Below are positions 9,919 through 19,352 of a stretch of 64,000 nt of DNA, piece after piece. Numbering within the stretch: the first letter of the stretch is position 1; the number at the start of each line of letters is the position of its first letter. The notes under the pieces are model-generated. The model did no database searches. It saw nothing but the letters and a program-made list of their open reading frames with translations, and had not been told where the DNA came from. This DNA comes from Bacteroides salyersiae WAL 10018 = DSM 18765 = JCM 12988 (GTDB lineage: Bacteria > Bacteroidota > Bacteroidia > Bacteroidales > Bacteroidaceae): NCBI RefSeq assembly GCF_000381365.1, contig NZ_KB905466.1, positions 2,778,821 to 2,842,820 of the forward strand. The letters run 5' to 3'. A program made the position numbers and the translations under genes.

Positions 9919-10685
9919 TTAGCATTCTTTATTACGTTAACAAATACTGATTACTTTACTACTTTAATTGTAGACGTGCATTGCATATCGCACGATATAA
10001 GTTTTTTCTATTATCTTCTTTTATTCATGTTCTTCATTATCCAATATAAAACAACATATATTAATTTTAATTCTTTTTTTGAGATTCTTTTCTTATATTA
10101 CAATTCAGAGATAAAGGTTACTAAATAAATGGAGCGAAAAAATCACTTTTTGGTATTTTTTTATTTAAATATTCTGCTTTATTCGGGATTCATAGATAAG
10201 ATTAGCTTATTTTTTAAATTTATTCTTTTATGGGTTTTGTTTTTATGTATCAATTTTGTACTTGATCTAAAATGTATCTTGTATTTATGTTCTAAATATA
10301 TATTATAATAGATGTATATTTTGTTAGATTCTGTTTTTCTTATCTTTATATGCTGTATAGAATTCTTTTCGGTACGCTGTGTAAGGGGTACGGCATATTT
10401 TATTATGTTATTTGTGAGGGCAATATTTTATTATAGGGGATAATGCTCTATGTAGCGTCTGGGATATAGCTGGTTGTGCTTTTGTGCAAGTAAATTGTTA
10501 TAGAGAGTTCTTTTTTGATAGTTTTTAGCAGGAAAGTAAGGATATCACGAAAGTTTATTCGGGCTATGTGAACTGAACCTATGTGGACGTGCATGAAATG
10601 GATTGCTTTCAGAGGGTACAGGAAGATTTACTTTATTGATATAATTTTAGAGATATTTTACATTTCTGCAATATATCTTTTTTTG

Positions 10686-10733
10686 AAAAGATAAGGTCGA
10701 AGGTACTCGTTTTGTTTTCCGGTCTTATCTTTT
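10686..10733. repeat. Inverted repeat, 10-bp arms
   Basis: AAAAGATAAG (10686-10695) and CTTATCTTTT (10724-10733), with a 28-base loop. It has a T-run on the plus side. It may be a relic terminator, as no gene ends next to it. Confidence 0.45.
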
Positions 10734-10838
10734 AATTTATACTGTTTTTTACCTTTAATATCTAATAAACAGATATGGCTCTATTAATAGTAGGATAAAC
10801 GGTGAGCTACCATAAAAAAGAAGAGACTGTCTTAAAAT

Positions 10839-10884
10839 GGAGTGAACCCTAAAAGTTAGATAAAAAACTTTTAGGGTTCACTCC
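10839..10884. repeat. Long perfect hairpin, 19-bp stem
   Basis: GGAGTGAACCCTAAAAGTT (10839-10857) and its exact reverse complement (10866-10884), separated by 8 bases (AGATAAAA). There is no adjacent gene end and no long U-tract. The stem is longer than a usual terminator. It could be the end of a small mobile element, a regulatory RNA structure, or a bidirectional terminator. Confidence 0.6.
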
Positions 10885-10940
10885 AAAATAGAAATTGAAA
10901 GTTGAAAATCTTATAGATTGAAGCTTTAGAAGAAAAAAAT

Positions 10941-10987
10941 TCCCTCTTTTAGTCTTGTATTGTGATGAATTAAGGCTAAAAGAGGGA
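10941..10987. repeat. Inverted repeat, 12-bp arms
   Basis: TCCCTCTTTTAG (10941-10952) and CTAAAAGAGGGA (10976-10987), followed on the plus side by GGTTTTTAT and flanked on the minus side by ATTTTTTTCT. Terminator-like in both directions. Confidence 0.5.
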
Positions 10988-11020
10988 GGTTTTTATATTG
11001 TGACTTACAAGTTATAAGTA

Positions 11021-11052
11021 AGGCTGTCTCAAAATGAGAAATGAGACAGCCT
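11021..11052 (-). terminator. Bidirectional terminator downstream of secDF
   Basis: AGGCTGTCTCA (11021-11031) pairs with TGAGACAGCCT (11042-11052) around a 10-base loop. It begins 22 bp past the secDF stop. The strongest T-run (CTTTTTCTTTT) is on the plus side, so it may stop traffic from either direction. Confidence 0.65.
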
Positions 11053-11074
11053 CTTTTTCTTTTATATGAATAGG

Positions 11075-14000
11075 TTATTCAGCTTCAATAGCAGTTGTTT
11101 CTGCTGTTTCTTTCTTCTTGCTTAGCATTGTGTAAGCAATCGGAGAAGCAATAAATAATGAAGACAATGTACCAATGATAACACCCAGAATCATTGCAAA
11201 TGCAAAGCTGCGGATAGAATCACCACCGAGGATAAAGATACACAGCAATACGATCAATGTACTTAATGAGGTGTTGATTGTACGGGCCAAAGTTGTATTT
11301 AGTGAGTCGTTGAACAATTGACGTTTGTTACGTTTCGGATATAAACCAAAGAACTCGCGTACACGATCAAAGATTACCACTTTATCGTTGATGGAGTATC
11401 CGATAGCTGTTAGGATAGCACCGATAAACGTTTGGTCTATTTCCAATGAGAAAGGAACAAAACCCCATAATAATGAGTATGCACCGATGATCATGATCGT
11501 ATCACTGGTAAGTGCTACTACGGAGCCAACACTGTAAGCAATATTACGGAAGCGAAGCAAAATGTATAAGCCGATAGCAATCAATGCTAAAACTACCGAC
11601 CAGACGGCCGATGTCTTGATATCATCTGCAATACTTGGACCTACTTTCTGTGAACTGATGATACTGCCACCTGTGTGGTTGTCACGGTCAATGAAAGTAG
11701 CCAATGAAATGTTTTGAGTTAACAACGGCTTTAATGTTTCATATAAGTATGCTTCAATTTCAGAATCCACATTGTTACCTTCTTCTTCGATGCGGTAATT
11801 AGTACTGATACGAACGGTTTTTTTGTCTGTACCAATAGCGATAACACTTACATTTGCATCACCGAATTTACTTGCGATCAACTCACGTACTTGTTCGGGC
11901 TCGATAGCTTGTTCGAACTGTACCTTATAATTACGTCCACCTGTAAAATCGATACTTTGGCTCAAGCCACGAATAGCGAATGATGCTATACATACCAAAA
12001 TAATAATACCTGTAATCATGAAGGAACGTTTGTTACCTTTCATGAAGTCGAAATGAGTATTTACCAACAGGTTTTTAGAAATTCCGGAAGTAAATGTCAA
12101 GTTCAGCAGTTTATCTTTATTCATGTAATGTTCGTAAACTAAACGAGTCATGAATACTGCTGTAAAGAACGAGCAGAGAATACCGATAATCAATGTAGTG
12201 GCAAAACCACGAATAGGACCAGTACCGAAATTAAACAGAATAATACCGGTAATAATAGATGTTAAGTTGGAGTCGAAGATTGCCGAGAAAGCATTGGAGT
12301 AACCATCAGCTAATGCTTTTTTCACTCCTTTGCCGCTACGTAATTCTTCTTTAGTACGTTCGTAGATAAGTACGTTCGCATCCACAGCCATACCGAGTGC
12401 TAATACCATACCGGCAATACCGGACATTGTCAGCGCAGCTTGGAAGGATGAAAGAATACCTAATGTGAAGAAGAAGTTGAGGATTAAAGCACCGTTGGCA
12501 ATCATACCTGGGATGAAACCGTACATGGCGCACATGTAAATCATCAAAAGGATGAGTGCCACTACAAATGAGAAAATACCTGCATTGATAGATTCCTGAC
12601 CCAATGACGGACCGACAATATCTTCTTGCACGATGTGTGCCGGTGCCGGCATTTTACCTGATTTCAATACGTTTGCCAAGTCTTTGGATTGTTCCGGACT
12701 GAAATTACCGGTAATGATTGAGTTACCGCCTGTGATTTCCGTACTTACGTTCGGAGCAGAATATACATAATTATCAAGTACGATTGCAATAGAGCGTCCG
12801 ATATTTTGTTTGGTCAATTGTGCCCAACGGCGTGCACCGTCTGTGTTCATAGACATGCTTACAGATGGTTTACCATGTTGGTCGAAATCGTCTTTGGCAT
12901 CTGTTACTACATCACCTTCCAACGGAGCTTTACCGTTGCGTTCGGTAGATTTGATAGCATACAACTCGAAAGTCTGTCCTTTTTTGTCGAAATCAGCAGG
13001 AGCAACTCCCCATTTTAGACGGAGGTCCTTAGGAAGTTCTGCTATTACTTCTCTCATCGCCAAATATTTGTTGATTTCAGCAGTGTCTTTGTAATTAGCA
13101 TAACCGATAATGGGGCCTTGACCACTTGAATTTAACTGAAGAATGGCCATCAAAGGATGTTCTTTTTTGATTTGCTCCATATTTATAGAAGCTTCCTGTT
13201 GGTTACCTTTCAGTGCAGCTGCGATACTGTCGGCAGCACTGATGGCTTTTGCCGGTGTTGCTTCCGCTACTACTTCTTCTGTTGCTATTACTTCAGTAGA
13301 GTCGGTTGTTGTGCTTGCGGTTGTTGCCAGAACATCACGCAGTTTACTGTCTACAGACTGCATTACCGGCAATAATTCTTTCGCTGTATAGGTTTCCCAG
13401 AATTCCAGATTGGCAGAACCTTGGAGGAGTTTTCTCACACGTTCCGGTTCTTTGATACCCGGAAGCTCTACCATGATACGCCCCATTCTGTCTTCAAGAC
13501 TTTGGATATTCGGCTGAACTACACCGAAACGGTCGATACGTGTACGGAGTACATTATAAGAGTTTTCTACGGCAGCTTTTACTTCAGAACGCAATACTTT
13601 TTCTACTTCAGCATCAGATGACTTCTGGTTAACTTTGTCTTTCAACTGTTGCGTTGCAAAAAGTTCGGAAAGTTTAGCGTCCGGTGCTATTCTGTGGTAT
13701 TCTTTAATGAAAAGAGTGATAACATCGTCCTGGCTGTTGGTAGCTTGTTTGGCAGCAGTTGCCAGTGCCTGATTGAAATTTTCATCGGGCTTGTTATCAG
13801 CCAATGCTTTAATAACATCGGGTATGGATACTTCAAGGATAACGTTCATACCGCCCTTGAGGTCCAAACCTAAACTAATTTCCATTTCACGACACTGTTT
13901 CAGCGTATAATTACCCAGCCATACTTTCTCGTTTGAAAGAGAGTCGAGGTAGTCTTGTTCTACTTTAGTATCGCCGTTCGCTATCTCTTTTGCCTTATTG

Positions 14001-14095
14001 GTATAATGGCGGGTAACGAAGGAGAAAGAGAGGTAGAACACGCATACCAGCGTGAGTAATACCGCAAAAACTTTTACAAATCCTTTGTTTTGCAT
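11075..14095 (-). CDS. secDF: Protein translocase subunit SecDF (fused)
   Basis: 1006 residues, a fused SecD-SecF as usual in Bacteroidota. The N-terminal membrane helix (about 8-27) is followed by the SecD signature GLDLKGGMNVILEV and a large periplasmic region with an Ala/Thr/Glu-rich insert (about 230-290). Six helices follow, including the AVDANVLIYERTKEELRSG motif. The SecF half starts near residue 675 with SIDFTGGRNYKVQFEQ and has SINDKVVIFDRVRE. SecDF uses the proton motive force to help complete Sec-dependent export at the inner membrane. Monocistronic, with a -7 box upstream and a terminator downstream. Confidence 0.97.
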   Translation of the reverse strand: MQNKGFVKVFAVLLTLVCVFYLSFSFVTRHYTNKAKEIANGDTKVEQDYLDSLSNEKVWLGNYTLKQCREMEISLGLDLKGGMNVILEVSIPDVIKALADNKPDENFNQALATAAKQATNSQDDVITLFIKEYHRIAPDAKLSELFATQQLKDKVNQKSSDAEVEKVLRSEVKAAVENSYNVLRTRIDRFGVVQPNIQSLEDRMGRIMVELPGIKEPERVRKLLQGSANLEFWETYTAKELLPVMQSVDSKLRDVLATTASTTTDSTEVIATEEVVAEATPAKAISAADSIAAALKGNQQEASINMEQIKKEHPLMAILQLNSSGQGPIIGYANYKDTAEINKYLAMREVIAELPKDLRLKWGVAPADFDKKGQTFELYAIKSTERNGKAPLEGDVVTDAKDDFDQHGKPSVSMSMNTDGARRWAQLTKQNIGRSIAIVLDNYVYSAPNVSTEITGGNSIITGNFSPEQSKDLANVLKSGKMPAPAHIVQEDIVGPSLGQESINAGIFSFVVALILLMIYMCAMYGFIPGMIANGALILNFFFTLGILSSFQAALTMSGIAGMVLALGMAVDANVLIYERTKEELRSGKGVKKALADGYSNAFSAIFDSNLTSIITGIILFNFGTGPIRGFATTLIIGILCSFFTAVFMTRLVYEHYMNKDKLLNLTFTSGISKNLLVNTHFDFMKGNKRSFMITGIIILVCIASFAIRGLSQSIDFTGGRNYKVQFEQAIEPEQVRELIASKFGDANVSVIAIGTDKKTVRISTNYRIEEEGNNVDSEIEAYLYETLKPLLTQNISLATFIDRDNHTGGSIISSQKVGPSIADDIKTSAVWSVVLALIAIGLYILLRFRNIAYSVGSVVALTSDTIMIIGAYSLLWGFVPFSLEIDQTFIGAILTAIGYSINDKVVIFDRVREFFGLYPKRNKRQLFNDSLNTTLARTINTSLSTLIVLLCIFILGGDSIRSFAFAMILGVIIGTLSSLFIASPIAYTMLSKKKETAETTAIEAE

Positions 14096-14151
14096 TTTAC
14101 TTTTAATTTATTATGATTACTTTTTTAATTAATTCTGTCGCTATAAGGCTG

Positions 14152-14159
14152 CAAATATA
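14152..14159 (-). promoter_or_regulatory. -7 box of secDF
   Basis: Minus-strand TATATTTG (plus CAAATATA), an exact TAnnTTTG match 57 bp upstream of the ATG. No TTG at the usual -33 spacing. Confidence 0.5.
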
Positions 14160-14253
14160 GTTTTTTTTTCACATCCAGTGGTAATTAGCAGCTAAATATT
14201 TGAGGTTAAAACCGCATTTTGCCGTTAAACTGATATTTCTTTCAAAGAAATAA

Positions 14254-14296
14254 AATTTATCCCCGAAGGAAAGTAGCAATCCTCCGAGGATAAATT
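14254..14296 (-). terminator. Terminator of the rhomboid/EEP/M3 peptidase operon
   Basis: AATTTATCC (14254-14262) pairs with GGATAAATT (14288-14296), with additional inner pairing CGAAGGA/TCCTCCG. On the minus strand the stem is followed by TTTATTTCTTTG. Confidence 0.65.
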
Positions 14297-14344
14297 AGTC
14301 GGCTTCGAGTTTATTCTTTTTTAGCCTTAGATCGCTTTTTTTAT

Positions 14345-16432
14345 TTAATTCATGCCTCTGTTTCTCAGCATTGGTTCCAATTGCGGCTCTGTTCCACGAA
14401 AGTTTTTGTAGAGTGTCATCGGGTCTTCGCTGTCTCCTTTTTCAAGCACATTGGAGCGGAATAAATTGGCTGTTGCTTTATCAAAGATGCCATGTTCTTT
14501 GAAAGCTTCAAAAGCATCATTATCCAGCACGTTTGCCCAAAGATAGCTGTAGTATCCTGCAGCATATCCACCGATGATGTGATTGAAATAGGTCGTACGG
14601 TAGCGTGGGGCTATTTCGGGGATGAGTCCTAATTTATCCATTGCTTCTTTTTCGTAAGAGATTACATCCAGATTCTTTACATCTGTCAGGTTGTGCAGAT
14701 TCATGTCGAGGATGGCGGCGGCCAGTAATTCTGTTGTCATGAAGCCTTGATTGAAAGTCTTCTGTTTTAATATCTTATTGATGAGTGAATCGGGGATTAC
14801 TTCTCCTGTCTGGTAATGTTTTGCATACATTTTCAACACTTCTGGTTCGGTGACCCAATGTTCGTTTATTTGTGAAGGAAGTTCTACAAAATCACGAACG
14901 ACGTTGGTGCCCGAAGTACCTTTGTAATTACACTTGGTCAACAGTCCGTGAAGCCCGTGCCCGAATTCATGGAAAAGCGTTTCTACTTCGTCCATCGTTA
15001 GTAAGGATGGTGTATCGCCTATTGGTTTGGTAAAGCTGGCTACATTGCAAACCAACGGTCGGATATCTCCCTGCTGTTCACGATAATTGCTCATCCAGGC
15101 ACCCCCACTTTTTCCAGGACGTGGAAAGTAATCTACATAGAAGATTCCTAAGTGGGAACCATCGGCGTCTTTTACTTCAAAAACTTCTACATCGGGATGA
15201 TAAACCGGAATGTTTTGCAGTTTTGTCAATGTGATACCATACAGTTTATTGGCTACTGCAAAAGCGCCTTCGCGTACGTTTTCCAATTTGAAGTAGGGCT
15301 TGATCTCTTCTTCGTCCAGGTTGTATTTTTCTTTACGCAGCTTTTCCGTGTAGTACCACCAGTCCCAAGCTTCCAATTTTTCACCTTTACCTTCTTTATC
15401 CATCAATTTTTGCAGTTCAACAGCTTCTGCTTTGGCTTTGGGAAGTGAATGGTTCCATAAATTATTGAGGAATTCCATTACGGTGGTTGAATTTTTGGCC
15501 ATTGTATTCTCCAAAACAAAGTTTGAGTAGCAGTCAAAACCTAATAAGTTTGCTTTCTCAAGGCGTAAACTGACAATTTGGGTGATTACTTTCTTGTTGT
15601 CGTTCTTGTCATCGTTATTACCACGGTGGGTGTATGCTTTGTATATCTTTTCACGGAGCGGGCGATTCTCAGAATACTGTAAGAAAGGCAGGCGGCTGGC
15701 ATTGTGTAAGGTGAATAACCATTTTCCTTCTTGCCCGGCAGCTTTAGCTTCTTCCGCAGCACTTTGGCAGAACCATTCGGGCAATCCTGCAAGGTCTTCT
15801 TCTTTGTCGACAAAGAGTTGGAAGGCATTATTCTCATTTAATATATTATTACTGAATGTGATACCAAGAGTCGATAGCTCTTTGTTTATTTCACGCAGGC
15901 GTGCTTGTTTGTCAGCAGGCAGGTTTGCTCCCGAACGAACAAAATCTTTGTAGGTTTTATCCAACAGGCGTTCTTGTTCGGTGGTAAGGTGCAGGCTGTT
16001 TTTCTGCTGATATACGGCATCTACCTTTTTGAATAGTTCTTGATTGAGGGAAATGTTGTCGCTGTGTTCGGAAAGTACCGGCGCTATTTTTATGGAAAGT
16101 TCGGTTAGTGCGTCTGTTGTTTCTGCATCTGTCATATTGTAGAAAACGGCACTGACACGATCTAATATAGGAGAGCTGTTATCCAACGCTACGATTGTAT
16201 TCTCAAACGTGGGCGTTTCGCTATTTTCAATGATTGCTTTAATGTTCCGGTTTTGCTCTTCTATCCCTTTCAGGAAAGCAGGTTCGTAATGTTCCAGCTT
16301 GATTTTATCAAAAGCCGGAACACCATACTCGGTTTGAAATTTGTTTAAAAACGGATTACTTTCTGTTTTCGTAGTGCAGGAGTACATCATACAACTTGCT
16401 GCTAAAATAATTATTGTTCTTTTTAATTTCAT
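14345..16432 (-). CDS. M3-family zinc metallopeptidase (peptidyl-dipeptidase Dcp-like), lipoprotein
   Basis: 695 residues. The short N-terminal hydrophobic stretch IIILAASCMMYSC has possible lipobox cysteines (MMYSC, Cys about 19), so it is probably a membrane-anchored lipoprotein facing the periplasm. The zinc motif H488-E-F-G-H492 (HEFGHGLHG) and downstream elements (YAAGYYSYLWANVLDNDAFEAF) are diagnostic of M3 oligopeptidases of the Dcp/OpdA branch, which trim short peptides. It starts 39 bp after the EEP gene and is probably the last gene of a four-gene minus-strand operon ending at 14254. Substrates are not evident from sequence. Confidence 0.93.
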   Translation of the reverse strand: MKLKRTIIILAASCMMYSCTTKTESNPFLNKFQTEYGVPAFDKIKLEHYEPAFLKGIEEQNRNIKAIIENSETPTFENTIVALDNSSPILDRVSAVFYNMTDAETTDALTELSIKIAPVLSEHSDNISLNQELFKKVDAVYQQKNSLHLTTEQERLLDKTYKDFVRSGANLPADKQARLREINKELSTLGITFSNNILNENNAFQLFVDKEEDLAGLPEWFCQSAAEEAKAAGQEGKWLFTLHNASRLPFLQYSENRPLREKIYKAYTHRGNNDDKNDNKKVITQIVSLRLEKANLLGFDCYSNFVLENTMAKNSTTVMEFLNNLWNHSLPKAKAEAVELQKLMDKEGKGEKLEAWDWWYYTEKLRKEKYNLDEEEIKPYFKLENVREGAFAVANKLYGITLTKLQNIPVYHPDVEVFEVKDADGSHLGIFYVDYFPRPGKSGGAWMSNYREQQGDIRPLVCNVASFTKPIGDTPSLLTMDEVETLFHEFGHGLHGLLTKCNYKGTSGTNVVRDFVELPSQINEHWVTEPEVLKMYAKHYQTGEVIPDSLINKILKQKTFNQGFMTTELLAAAILDMNLHNLTDVKNLDVISYEKEAMDKLGLIPEIAPRYRTTYFNHIIGGYAAGYYSYLWANVLDNDAFEAFKEHGIFDKATANLFRSNVLEKGDSEDPMTLYKNFRGTEPQLEPMLRNRGMN

Positions 16433-16471
16433 AAGTATTATAATTGGGTTATGATTATCATTTGTAGTGAA

Positions 16472-17566
16472 TTACCGCTTGGCAACATAGCACCATATGG
16501 GGTAGTGGTCGGAGTCTTTAATAGAACGGTCTACCGTGCAGTTATAAGCTCTCAGGCTTTTACTGATTAGGATGTTGTCTATTCGAAAATAAAACTTATT
16601 CTGATTATAAGAAATTCCCAATCCCTGTCCTGATTCGGTGAAGGCATCATCTAACTTTTCGGCTATAACCCGGTGGGTATAGGAGATCGCAGTATCGTTA
16701 AAGTCCCCACATACAATAATATACGGATGCCGGGAAGCTGCAATTTCGGCTGCAATAACATCTGCTTGTTTGGCGCGGATGGCGGAAGCCTCTGCTAATT
16801 TACCGACCAAATGTTGAGTGCCACTTTTCACTTTATGGGCATTGGGATCTTTCAGCATTTCTTCATATACCGCTTTATCCGCTTTTGTTAACTTGTTAGA
16901 TTCCAAATGGTTGTTGATAAGGGTAATTGTATCTTCATTGATTTTTAATTCATAAATGGCCGAGCCGTTGTAGCTACTGTCATATTGTAGTTTTCGTGCC
17001 GAAAGGATCGGAAATCGGGAGTAAACAGCTATCCGGTTATTGCCGTTCTCTTGACCTACACGTTGAATATGCCGATAAGGATATGCTTTCATACCCTCTT
17101 CTACTTCTTTGGCATTAAGATGTATTTTGGCAGTCGGAGAGATGTTGTGTTCCTGTAAGCAGATGATGTCGGCATCGCTCTTACGGAGATATTCGAGTAC
17201 CGGATTTTTGCCGTTTTCCTTTTCCATGTTGCCAAAGGACATAATATTGTAGGATAGTATTTTAATGCTTCCCTCCGGAATATTTGCTGTATGAAGATTG
17301 ATAGGAAGATAGGCCCGGATTTGCGGATAGCAGAAAGCAAAGCCAAGTATAGACAGAAGAGCGAACTTATAGCGTACGATTAACCAGAAAATAAGAAAAC
17401 AAAAATTGATGGAGAGGAAAATAGGAAAAGTAAGTCCCATGCATGCTTCGACCGGGTGTATTACGGGAGAAATGTGTGGGCTATAGGCGGTCAGCAAGAG
17501 AACTCCGACAAAGAATGCATTGACTGCCAAGATCAGATAAGCGAAGACTTTTCCGATGTGTTTCAT
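16472..17566 (-). CDS. Membrane-anchored endonuclease/exonuclease/phosphatase (EEP) family protein
   Basis: 364 residues. Three hydrophobic helices occupy about 7-100. The EEP fold follows: ILSYNIMSFG (metal-site Asn), IICLQEHN (Glu), VCGDFNDT (GDFND) and SDHYPIWCYV (catalytic SDH) near the C-terminus. EEP proteins hydrolyse phosphodiesters or phosphomonoesters in nucleic acids, lipids or small molecules; the membrane helices argue against a plain DNA-repair nuclease. It lies 3 bp downstream of a rhomboid gene, so translation is probably coupled. Substrate unknown. Confidence 0.85.
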   Translation of the reverse strand: MKHIGKVFAYLILAVNAFFVGVLLLTAYSPHISPVIHPVEACMGLTFPIFLSINFCFLIFWLIVRYKFALLSILGFAFCYPQIRAYLPINLHTANIPEGSIKILSYNIMSFGNMEKENGKNPVLEYLRKSDADIICLQEHNISPTAKIHLNAKEVEEGMKAYPYRHIQRVGQENGNNRIAVYSRFPILSARKLQYDSSYNGSAIYELKINEDTITLINNHLESNKLTKADKAVYEEMLKDPNAHKVKSGTQHLVGKLAEASAIRAKQADVIAAEIAASRHPYIIVCGDFNDTAISYTHRVIAEKLDDAFTESGQGLGISYNQNKFYFRIDNILISKSLRAYNCTVDRSIKDSDHYPIWCYVAKR

Positions 17567-17569
17567 ATC

Positions 17570-18475
17570 TTATTTTTTACTTGCATCGAAGAGGCTTTTC
17601 TTTTCTTCGGTAGTGAGGCTCTCGTATCCTGACTTTTTCAGCTTATCGAGAATGCGGTCCACCTCATCCGATTGCGCTTTTTTCCGGGCATTATAATCAT
17701 AGTCTTGTTCGCGGCTGTAATTGCCATAATGCACTTTCATTTTGGGTTTACGCTTCCAGTTTTTTTTATAGAAAAGAGAACTCACTCCGTCTAATATTCT
17801 GTTTATCCAAACAGTGATATCTGTGCCTTTACTCAGACTGGCGGCAAACCAGAGACCTGCCAATGCACCACCTAAGTGGGCGATGTGTCCTCCGGCATTA
17901 CCGGAAGTGATGAACAACAGATCTGTCAGGACCACTATTAAGGCCAAATATTTTAGGCGTATAGTACCAAAAAGAAAAAGGCGTACGGGATAGTTGGGCT
18001 CTCGATAGGCGGTTGCCACCACGATGGCAAGTACGGATGCGGATGCACCTACCATTGTCGATACTTCCACCATGGGACGGAAATAAGGAAACAAATTATA
18101 GGAAATCATGTACAATAATCCTCCGCATATACCTCCCAAAATATATAAACCGCGTAAATGCTTGCCGGAAAAGAAGTAAAGGAATAATTGACCAAACCAA
18201 TATAGCCAAAGCATATTAAACAGAATATGCATAAAACCGGCATGCATGAACATATAAGTGAACAGTGACCACGGTTGCAGGATAAACCGGGTAAAGGAGG
18301 CCGGAAGTGCCAACAGTTCGAATATTCCGGCAGCGCTTCTATTGAATAGTTGCAATAGAATGTTTATCAATGCAGTTGCTACAAAAATCCCTACATTGAT
18401 GTATATGAGTTGTATAAAGACATTTCCTCTGCGAAAAGCTTCTTTAAGATCAGTTATAATATGTCCCATGATCAT
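17570..18475 (-). CDS. Rhomboid-family intramembrane serine protease (longer paralogue)
   Basis: 301 residues with about six membrane helices and a hydrophilic, charged C-terminal tail (about 225-301, KKNWKRKPKMKVHYG... and repeated Lys/Asp). Catalytic elements are FMHILFN (His83, Asn87), GAS145 and GGHIAH200LGG. The serine motif reads GASAS rather than the usual GASG, which keeps the serine but changes the next glycine. Rhomboids cleave membrane proteins within or near helices. It overlaps the upstream rhomboid by 26 bp, with coupled translation likely. Whether the GASAS version is fully active cannot be told from sequence. Confidence 0.88.
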   Translation of the reverse strand: MIMGHIITDLKEAFRRGNVFIQLIYINVGIFVATALINILLQLFNRSAAGIFELLALPASFTRFILQPWSLFTYMFMHAGFMHILFNMLWLYWFGQLFLYFFSGKHLRGLYILGGICGGLLYMISYNLFPYFRPMVEVSTMVGASASVLAIVVATAYREPNYPVRLFLFGTIRLKYLALIVVLTDLLFITSGNAGGHIAHLGGALAGLWFAASLSKGTDITVWINRILDGVSSLFYKKNWKRKPKMKVHYGNYSREQDYDYNARKKAQSDEVDRILDKLKKSGYESLTTEEKKSLFDASKK

Positions 18476-19127
18476 TGTTTTTTTTCTTCCAATACATAAT
18501 CAGAATAAAACCGAATATCATTCCTCCTAAATGGGCAAAATGAGCTACATTATCATTAGGATTATTGGCAAATCCGGAATATAGTTCGATTAAGGCATAT
18601 CCGATGACAAAATATTTGGCCTTGATAGGAAATGGAAGCGGGAAAATGAACAATTGTTGATTAGGAAATAACATTCCGAAACCTAACAGGATCGCATATA
18701 CGGCTCCTGAGGCTCCTACGGTATTCATCATATTCAGGTATTCGCTCATCGGTATTGTCCCGCTAAAAGTCTGGACCATGGAATATCCTGATAAGACAGT
18801 CTGGTATTCAACGAATTGTACGATCTCCTGGATAATTCCTGCACCGATACCACAAAGAATATAGTAGAATAAAAAACGTTTCGGCCCCCACACTTGTTCG
18901 AGAATGCGTCCGAACATCCACACGGCGAACATATTGAAGAAAAGGTGAGTGAATCCTCCGTGCATGAACATATAGGTTATCAACTGGGCGGGATTAAAGT
19001 CTTCGGCCATAAAAAAATGCAAACCTAAATAGTTTGCGAGATCTATACCATAACTTTGTGCAACGATTGTTCCTAAATAAAACAGTACATTGATAATTAT
19101 CAGGTTTTTAGTAACTGTAGGCATCAT
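18450..19127 (-). CDS. Rhomboid-family intramembrane serine protease
   Basis: 225 residues, a compact six-helix rhomboid. HLFFN (His61, Asn65) on the second core helix, GASG with Ser140, and AHFAH199LGG give a complete serine-histidine dyad. First gene of the minus-strand run rhomboid-rhomboid-EEP-M3 peptidase. A TATTTTTG -7 box lies about 45 bp upstream. Substrates cannot be inferred, though pairing with a longer paralogue is common in Bacteroidota. Confidence 0.92.
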   Translation of the reverse strand: MMPTVTKNLIIINVLFYLGTIVAQSYGIDLANYLGLHFFMAEDFNPAQLITYMFMHGGFTHLFFNMFAVWMFGRILEQVWGPKRFLFYYILCGIGAGIIQEIVQFVEYQTVLSGYSMVQTFSGTIPMSEYLNMMNTVGASGAVYAILLGFGMLFPNQQLFIFPLPFPIKAKYFVIGYALIELYSGFANNPNDNVAHFAHLGGMIFGFILIMYWKKKNNDHGTYYN

Positions 19128-19168
19128 ATATTTGAATCTCTTTTATGCTAATTTACGAGTAATGGTTG

Positions 19169-19176
19169 CAAAAATA
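19169..19176 (-). promoter_or_regulatory. -7 box of the rhomboid operon
   Basis: Minus-strand TATTTTTG, matching TAnnTTTG, 42 bp upstream of the first ATG. The -33 element is not recognisable. Confidence 0.45.
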
Positions 19177-19259
19177 CGAATAAATTCTGTTTTAAAGCAG
19201 AAAAATGAATCCCTATTAGCTCTTTTTCAGCAAATTGATGCGTTTTTTTGATGTTTTTA

Positions 19260-19290
19260 TTTGATATATTGTTTTGTTAGTCTATATTTG
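19260..19290 (+). promoter_or_regulatory. Promoter of the HU gene
   Basis: TTTG (19260-19263), an exact 19-bp spacer and TATATTTG (19283-19290). It predicts a start near 19295 and a leader of about 58 nt. Confidence 0.75.
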
Positions 19291-19352
19291 TGAGGATTTT
19301 ACGTCGTCTATCTTTTTGTGTAACACATATATTAATTAATCATTTACGAATT

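Larger units (their letters stand above)
9919..11074. other. 1.16-kb gene-free gap with several stem-loops
   Basis: Very AT-rich region upstream of susC. No convincing coding frame exists; the longest small frame (from ATG 10129, under 60 codons) looks like chance. Inverted repeats occur at 10686-10733, 10839-10884, 10941-10987 and 11021-11052. I found no TAnnTTTG promoter oriented toward susC, which fits dependence on an alternative sigma factor but does not prove it. The PUL 5' regulatory region should lie near 9919-10150. Confidence 0.6.

Noticed and set aside
10129..10305. AT-rich open frame starting MERKNHFLVFFYLNILLY in the gap upstream of susC
   Set aside because: Under 60 codons, composed of Phe/Leu/Ile/Lys as expected from AT-rich non-coding DNA, with no promoter box or family resemblance.
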